64,000 nucleotides of DNA from Loripinus fragilis (taxonomy: Eukaryota; Mollusca; Bivalvia; Lucinida; Lucinidae): the NCBI GenBank assembly GCA_964019695.1, contig OZ026522.1, forward strand, positions 62,953,811 through 63,017,810. Direction: 5' to 3'. The position numbers were made by a program, and so were the translations under genes. Each line of letters starts with the position of its first letter. Positions within the stretch are counted from its first letter, which is position 1. Positions 22,501 to 31,500 of the stretch are shown one piece after another. The notes under the pieces were generated by a model. It saw only the letters and a program-made list of their open reading frames with translations. It searched no databases and had not been told where the DNA came from.

Positions 22501-25500
22501 CCTACAGCAAAACTGCTACCACAATTGGACTGTACGACGTACCTAGGAATGTTGCAGAAGGCCTCAGGATTGCATATCAGCAGTCAAACCTTTTCTGGCG
22601 GGTGAGTTGTGCTAAGTCAAAAACTAAGGCCCCTACAGAAATCAGTGCCTGGACTATAAATACTAGCTAATACGTTGGACTACTTCAAATCGTTCTTGTG
22701 ATATTCCAACGCTTTTGAAAAACGCATTGAATATTATAAATCCCTCTGGTCATCTGTCCCGTGTGCTTTCATTCTTAAACCACTTGACCAAACTCAACCT
22801 TTGAAGAGTGACTTGCTTACACAAATGGGACACGCAAATGCACCTTTATTTGCCCCCATCCCAACCCACCCCGCTAGTGGCCCTGGGAAAGGATTAAAAT
22901 TATCTAAAACGTGGTTATATGTAAGTGTGTGCATCGATTTAGCAATTCTAGTTCCTGCTATGTTTGTTCGAAAGACATGCATATATGGTTAGAACAATTT
23001 AAATGCTAAAAGAACTGTTAAATAATCATTAAAATTCATTGAGCATTTAAATTTATCAAAGTCAGTTGCGATGGGAAATATTTACCTTACCATCATGCAA
23101 TGGTCAAATAAATGTGTCTGTAACATGTATGTATGTTACTGTACATTTTTTAGGATTAGGAAACTTAATATCATTCAAACAGTATTAAGCCATGTTTTAA
23201 AATGATTATTAAGATTTATTAAGAGGGAGCAACCTAACGTATGCATTGTTTTGGTTAAACATCTACATTATTCATTTTGCTAGGTAGCTATGCATTAACA
23301 CCTAAAATAGCTGATTCAAAAAATTGACGAAGCAGCAATTTGATAATGTTAAATTATAATATTGCTTATCTCTTTATAATGTTTTAATCAGTTTGTTATA
23401 AAAAGGGTTTTTTGAAACGCTCAAGGTTGACCAAGAACCCCATACTGGTAACAAAGGCTACTAAATTAAACTTCAGCTAGTGTTATGTATGTCACTATAG
23501 ATATTAGCAAATTGCAAATAGTATTAAGACATATCTTAGCTGATTCTGCCTTTAATATTTGGAAATTTCTCTGGCCTGATGTAGTTACAAACATTTGTTA
23601 TTTTGTCTATCTGAGGAACGAGGCCCTATCTACCTAGCAAAGCAAATAATGTAGATATTTGAACAAAACAGTGCATGAGTTAGGCTGCTCTCTCCTAATA
23701 AATCTTAATTATTATTTTAAAAGATGGCTTAATACTGTTTGAATGATATTAAATGTCTATGTCTATAATACATCTTACAGCAGATCTTCATCATGCTCAT
23801 GTTTTAGTATGTTAAAGTGGCCCTTCTGATATGCGGTTTACATTGGGCTTTCAGGTGTAGAGTTCATTAACTAGTACATCATTTAAAATAGAAAAAAATG
23901 AAGTAAGTCGAAGACAAATCAACTTTTATTTTATCTGTCAATACACAGTATGGACCAATTTGGAATTGATAATGATTACAGAATCCGGAGGAGCTATTGA
24001 GACTTAGATGTTCATTTTGTTGGGGTAAATGTAAAAATGTAATGTAAATAACACAATGAAGTGTACAAATTAACTTTAAAAAGGTACGCTGCAGAATGTG
24101 ATGATTCTGAAGTGAACGAAGAAAACTTAATTCCAAAATCAGTGTGATGGTTGTATAAGGAAGTATATTTATGTTTATCAATTGTTAAAGATGTCTACTA
24201 CTTAATAATGGATGGGGTCACTTGTATGTAGCCTATCCATGTATAACAAAATATGGCAAGTTTAATACACCCGTTTGAAAAAGCAGTTTCTGATGCCCTC
24301 TGGATTACTTTTTGGGGTCAAGAAATACAATGTATGAGATTTAAAATTAGTCATCTTATGAAACAATGCATTTTCAATAAATTTCCTGTATTGGCACATT
24401 TTATGTGAACAGTACCATGCAGTATACCATCCATTATATACCAGGTCATCCAAAAGTTTAGAGCAAAACAATTTTTTCCAGGCTTGTGGCATATAAAAAT
24501 GTTAGTTTAGGCACTTAAACTGGCTATAACAGTGGATTTGACAGATTTCAGATGCCCTTAGACTTAGACCAGCATGAAAACTGAGCTTAATTGACATAAT
24601 AGCACACTATTGGGTAGGTGCGTTTATTATGTCGTGAAAAAATCTGCACCCATTTCAGAACTGGCATCCACGCTAAAAGTGACTCTTACATGTCACCCTA
24701 ATCGACTGTACAATTTGTAATTTTCTACCAAATGGATTGAAAAAAATCTAAAATACGGCTCTTTTTTCAACCTAGTAATATAATTTAAAAGAAAAGCTTT
24801 ACGAAGTTTATGGTATCGATAACCTTGTTTTAATAACTTAGAAGTCAATAATGTGTTTCTGTTGTTGAAGTCATTAACATTTATACATACTTTCGCAAAA
24901 CAAATAAGTTGCGAAATGTTTACACCGTAGGAAGGTGAGCGAGGAATATACCCGTCGAGAAATGGCAAATAAACTATCTTAAAACTATAAAACTAAAATC
25001 GTCCCGTTTATTATAAATTTTAGATGAAACTATGCCATAAGTAATACAAGTTCAAGTCTAAAAAGTGGCTTCAGTATCTGAGGAACTAGCCATATTTAAC
25101 TGGAGTTCATGGGATATTAAGTTGTATGTCATAGTCACATGATTATTCAGTTTCTTTATGGAGAAGCTATATATTTAGTAACAAGTACCTACTGAGCGCA
25201 CATCGAAGAATAATATGATTCGACGGATAGCCAGGTTGCAATCATTTGTTTGGTGTTGTCATGCGGCTCATAAATCAGTATACCTTTTTCATAATTTCGG
25301 CTCTATAGACAGAAAGTAAATTTTACCACGTCTCCAAATCCTTCAACGTACTCATCCCAGGTTCTATGGAAGTTAACGCTGCCATCTTGACGTCTCTGTA
25401 TAATCGTCCAACCACCATTGGACATATCACAGTACACTCGGAATGGACATCTACTATCCGGAGATATGACATAAACACCGTCTGTTCTCGAACCATCGTT

Positions 25501-28500
25501 GTAGATTTCCGTACAATCTGTAATAAAACATCACTGGAAGAACTTATACCTAAGAATGTTGCATGATAAACATAAAATTATATCGTTTTTGTATTAATGG
25601 GCACCAAACTTATATGCAACATTGAAATATATGTTGTTGTTTTCATATAGTGGGGATATACAGTAAGTTCTTAAACAACCTACTACGAGGGTCATCCAAT
25701 AAAGAATGAGACTTTCTTCATAGTCTAAAAATCCGTGTGTGCATTTAGTTAAAATTCACCATAATTATAGTATGACATCTTAGCAATTCAAGAATAGAAA
25801 CAATATGTTTGTGATTGATCAGTTGCCATAGTAACGGGATGTTTCGTTGAAGGACTTGAAGATCCATGGCCACGTTTGTATTATTTTTTGCATACCTATG
25901 GTCATTCAAAGTCGTTCATTTTCAATCACAGATAGAATTTAACCTCTGTATATCATTCCTTCAACTGAACAGTCTTAGTGTTGCATAACATTCTATAAAA
26001 GAATAACCAAATATACATATCCTTTATTGTGGTTGCCTAGCAACCAATTTACTCAACACACTACTTTGCATTGCTATGGTAACTATGTTAGCAATGTATA
26101 TAATACAAAATTATGTTTATGTGCAGCTGACTGTTATTTAAGTTACATGAATAAAGCCCTGTTCACTTAAATTGCCTTTGACTATTTGATATTAACTTTA
26201 AAAAGCCAAAAGGTCAGCGAAAAATACCAGTTATTTCTTGGAAACTTGATTATTAAGCTTTATTTCCATGGAACCAGCTGGGGACTCTGGAGCAATACTT
26301 TTTCCTATTGGTTATAGACAGATTGCATTTGCATATATAAGTATTTCTAGGAAAATAAACTATACATCTTAATCTGTTGCCATGGTGACCACCATTAGTG
26401 AACTGTCCACGCGTATTCACCCAGTCTTCTTATGTTGCCTAGCAATAAAAATTGGAACTATGTAACACGTCGAATATGGTACATGTGAATACCCATAAAA
26501 ACGTGCTAGCTTTGAATGAGATTTCATAAGTCTATCATGTAATTTCACTGCGCTATAGCAAAAGTCTCATTCTTTATTGGATGACCCTCGTAGTTTGGCA
26601 GCGGTGTCGCGTTGGCGTCCGTTTACAAAACCAGGTGGTCACAAGTTCAAAATCTTTCCCCTGCAAGGCACATCTCTCACGATTTCAAAAGTCGCAATCA
26701 GACTAAAGCTATGAATTTTAGTGCATTATAACATCTCATCTGTCAAGCGTATCTCATGAAAACACAATTGCTGAAAGAATATTTGAGGCTGAGAAAACGA
26801 CCTCGGTTTGAGACAGGGGTCACCTGTTTCGTGTGATACAAGATTTTAGCCACATTTGCTTTGTTTTCAGACACAATCCGTTGACAAGAAAAACGTGTTT
26901 TAACATTGTAAAACAGTCTCTTTTTTACCAAAAATGAGTCTATAATGTTCAGACAATGTTTGTATGCGTCTGCTGAATGCCCCACCCACCTTTTAGCCAT
27001 GCATTTCAGTAAAACTTAAACGCTATGACTTTTCAAAGTGGGTGAACATATTGTTACGAACCATTTGCAAAAGTCTTTAGTCTTTAACCAGCGACGATTC
27101 CTGAGGAACAGCAGTCTGGCACGTGTTCCAGACGGCCGTTTTGGATGACATTAAACTAGACCAACGACTGGCCATTGGGCGTTACAGTTCAACTTAAATA
27201 ACGTAGTTTTATGTAGGCATATTCTGTGTACATTACCTAATGTACCCCCTTATCAATTTTTCCATTACTTAAAGCAAAACGAGAATGTTGGCAGGTTTCG
27301 TAAACGGACCTTTTATTTTGTCTTTAATATGACGTCATAATTTCATAAAGTTATTACTCGCAAGCACAACTGTTTGAAAAAAAAATTCCAAAATGTGTTC
27401 ATTGTTTAGCAAAACATTAACGGCACACACTGGGTGCAAATTCAAATTGAACTCATAAGCGACTGATACTGCCGTCATGTGTACGTTGAGCCTGTATGAC
27501 GTCATCGGAATAACGTGTCACCTGCATATTAAATTAAAGTCATTTGCCAACATCGCCCAACCCACATAAAGAAGCAGTACGTGACTTTTCATTTTTGTTA
27601 ATCATCCCTTAGAAATCAGTAATAATGAGTTGACGTCAGAATATATCATGCAGTATCTTGTCACGGCTTGAGATAAATATTTGTATACATTTTCTTAAAT
27701 GCTTGAGTTCATGGGCAGTAATTTAAATCAACATAAAGAAGCTACATGACGATAACAACTATTTTATCTTGATGTTAAGGACTTAGGTTATTCTTTCATT
27801 TGTGCAGACAATTAGTCAATTGCTGAAAACTTCGATATGAGATTATGAACATATGAGCACGGTGAAATATCCTTTTTTTATTTCATAAATTGACAGTCCA
27901 TGCATATAACAAAATGCATGCAAAGTATTGAATGAGAAGTATTATTGAACTTTTTGGTCGATGTAAAGGCGACAACTCACGAATGCGTAATTAAGACTGG
28001 TCTACTTTAGACATAGGTAAAAGCTAAAAAACAAGTTGTGATTTTATTCGAAGGTAACTGTATCTTTGTACCATAACACGTTAGTAAAGACAGTAATTAT
28101 TTAAACTTACAAACGCCACCAAAATAACTATATTCTAAAGTATATGTTTAGTGTTTAACATGAGGTAAAAAGTGCAGCCCCAGATCAGACTGCTCCTATA
28201 GGAGCAGTCTGATCTTGATCAACACTGTTGTTAAAGAGGCTTCAAAATGTTTCAGCAGACAACAAAAACATACGACTTTTTGTGATATGCGCTTTAAGGG
28301 TTAACACATGTGAGGTCAGTGTATATACGGTTAAGAGACTTACACGAAATGCACGCACGTTTGCGCAGCCCAAAAACGATGTACGTGCATTAAGAGGCTA
28401 TTTTGGCCTCCCTACGAGGCCATAAAAATGAAAAATGCTTTTCACAAGTTTCTTCTTATTAGTTTATTAGAACAATAGCCATAGTGTAAAACTCAGGGAT

Positions 28501-31500
28501 TTTTCTATTTTTACTATGGTAACACAAATGGCTGCCGACATAGGCTGAAAATAGAAAAAAATTACCATTTTGGAGCAAATTTAAGACATTTGACAGAGAA
28601 ATTATCATAGAGCACAAGCAAATACCAAAAAGATATTTTTACAGAGGATGAGAATTATTATGTCACACAATATCTTAAAAAGGTTGTTGTTTTTTTTGGT
28701 ATTCGCTTGTGGTGATATCTAATTCTTAAAAAAAATCGGTCTGAAAAAGCCTTGAGTTTAGCCCAAAATGGCAGTTTCTCTGTTTTAGGTCTGTTTTGGC
28801 GGCCATTTTTGTTACCATAGCAACCATTAAATTGAAATAAGTGCCAGAATTGGACCATTCTTCTAATAAACCAATAGACTGAAATTGATGAAACGCAACT
28901 TTCTTTTTTGGGCTCTAGAGGGGGCCAAATTAGCCCCTTAATGCATGTACCCCTTTTTCATCTCGTTACCAAATTATAAATAAAACCTGATTTCCCTTCC
29001 TTAGCAGATGAAATAGCCAAACCACACCAAGATATGAATGTTAAAATTATGAAACTTGCCAACGTTCTCGTTTTGGTTTAGGTAATAGAAAATGATAAAA
29101 GGACACGTAAGTTATTGTACAAAGAATAAGCCTACGTAAAATAACACCATTTAAGATGAGCTGTCACGCTTAATTGGCAATTTTTAGTCTACGTAAACAT
29201 CATCCATAACGGCCATCTGGAAGACGAGCCAGGTTGCATTTCCTCAGCAATCGTCGCTGGTTAAAGACTATATACTTTTGCAAAAGATTCCTAACAATAT
29301 TTCAACCACTTTGCAAAGTAGTCAGGAAAAACATCAGAAAAAGACGCTTATTAAAGAAGGTACAGGCATTTTGTGAAGAAAAGGTTTGAAGATGCCTATT
29401 ACGGGTATTTGGTATGCTTAATCCAAAAACCAATGTTGGTAAGCTACAAAAAGGCGTCTTCACTATCTAATTTGCATATTTCCAAGATGGCCGCCAAATT
29501 GAAGAAAAATCTATATAAATCTGTAGAATAACATGTTAAGGATGCCAAACTGGTACAAATCAATCCAAAACATCTTATCATGCTTGGGGTTTTTCATTGA
29601 GATAAATTTATGCAGTTAGAATTAAAAATATGACCAAGAGGTAATCAGGGGGGCAATTTGAGCAAAACATCTCGCTTTCAACTTAGCTAAGGGTTTTTCA
29701 TGATACTCCATGCATATTATCTGGCTCAAATATGTCAGGAATGATTCAATAAAATGCGAACTTTAAAAAATGCATCGCAGTTATATCACTAATGCTTGCA
29801 GGAATATTTGCCAATTTAAACAAAACTCTGTAAGTTTCAGCTAGGGGAGGGGATTAATGCGATTTTAAAGAAAGTGGGCCTGTACCTACAAAATTACTTG
29901 TATCTCATCAGCAACTCACCCTACACTATTAAACTTGCTAGCAAATTAAAGCATAGATATAGTACTTTCATCCAATGTAATGGTCTGATATGCAGATTAA
30001 TTATCTAATTGCATATTCATCGATACTGATGAAAATTTCCGAAAATAAGGGAGAATTATAAAAAGCAAATGTAAACTGAATTCCGCCCAAACTGTCCTTG
30101 TTGCGTGTTATTATATATCATCAGTGATACAAATTGACAAGTCCTTTCATCCAATACTTATAAAATTATCTCATTTGCATATTCTTGAATATTTCTGAAA
30201 CTAAATATAGAGGTAAAATCATGGAATAACTATTTGTCCGCCCCTCCCCTACACACACACCTCTGGAGGGGGGGGCTTATTAGACTAACCTTGCACCCAA
30301 AGACAATTACTCATGGATGCGAAATTGCTCTGTGAGACCACTAAATACCTAAAATCTTATTTTCTCTGAGGATAAACCTATATGGATTACATAAATTGCA
30401 TGGTGCCCATGGCAACTAATCGGCCACTATAGCTGGCTCATTTGCAAACCGACACAAGATGGACACTTGCGTGCCGCACATACTTTCATGAATAATTTTT
30501 CTCTATTCCACTAATTCAAGAAAAGCAAATTGTCATTCACTGGCGAAACAAAATGGTCGCTAAATAGCAAAGAAAAAACTGACTCAGGGAGTCTTGCAAT
30601 GAACAATTCACCCCCCCACCCATAATGTAAAAATCCACAATAAGATTCTAAAGAATATTGGTGTACTTACGAAATGATTTGTATCTAAGCAGCAACTCAT
30701 CCTAGACTACCTACTCTGGTACCAAATTGAAGCCCAGACATAGTTTTTTTATTCCATGCTGATATGCACATTTTAAATTTTGCATACTCATGAGTATTAA
30801 TAAAAATAAAAATAAAAGAAAATTCATAGAAAAATAAAGGGGCGTACCTATACACATTACCCATATGTCAGTTGCTAGTTATCATAAACTATCAGTCTTA
30901 GAACCAAATCAAAGCCTAGACAAAGTACTTTTACACAATGGTATGATATGCAAATGATCTAATTTGAATATTCATAAATATTTATGAAAACATAAGAAAT
31001 AAGAGAAAAATGTTGAAAAAAAAAGGGTACGTACAACATCACCTTAATGTCAGCTGCTAACTATTCTAGACTACCAAACTTATTGCAAAATAAAAGTTGA
31101 GTACAATTTAAACCAATAGTATAATATACAAATGATCTAATATGCATATTCATGAATATTAATGAAAACATTAGAAATAAGAGAAAACTGTTATAAAATT
31201 TAAAGGGGGGTACGTACTTATATGTCGGTTGCTTACTATTCTAGACTTCCAAAATTGGTACCAAATGAAAGTTGAGTCAAAGTACTTTAACATAATAGTC
31301 TAATATACAAATCTTATTTACATATTTGTCCATATTAATTACAACATTAAACAAAGAAAGAAAAATTAGAAATATAGGTACATCTACAAAATTACCTATA
31401 TCTCACCTGCTAATTGTCCTAGACCAACAAGCTTGGTATCAAATAAATGCTAAGACATAGCACATTTTATTTCATGATCAAATATGTACACCATTATATG

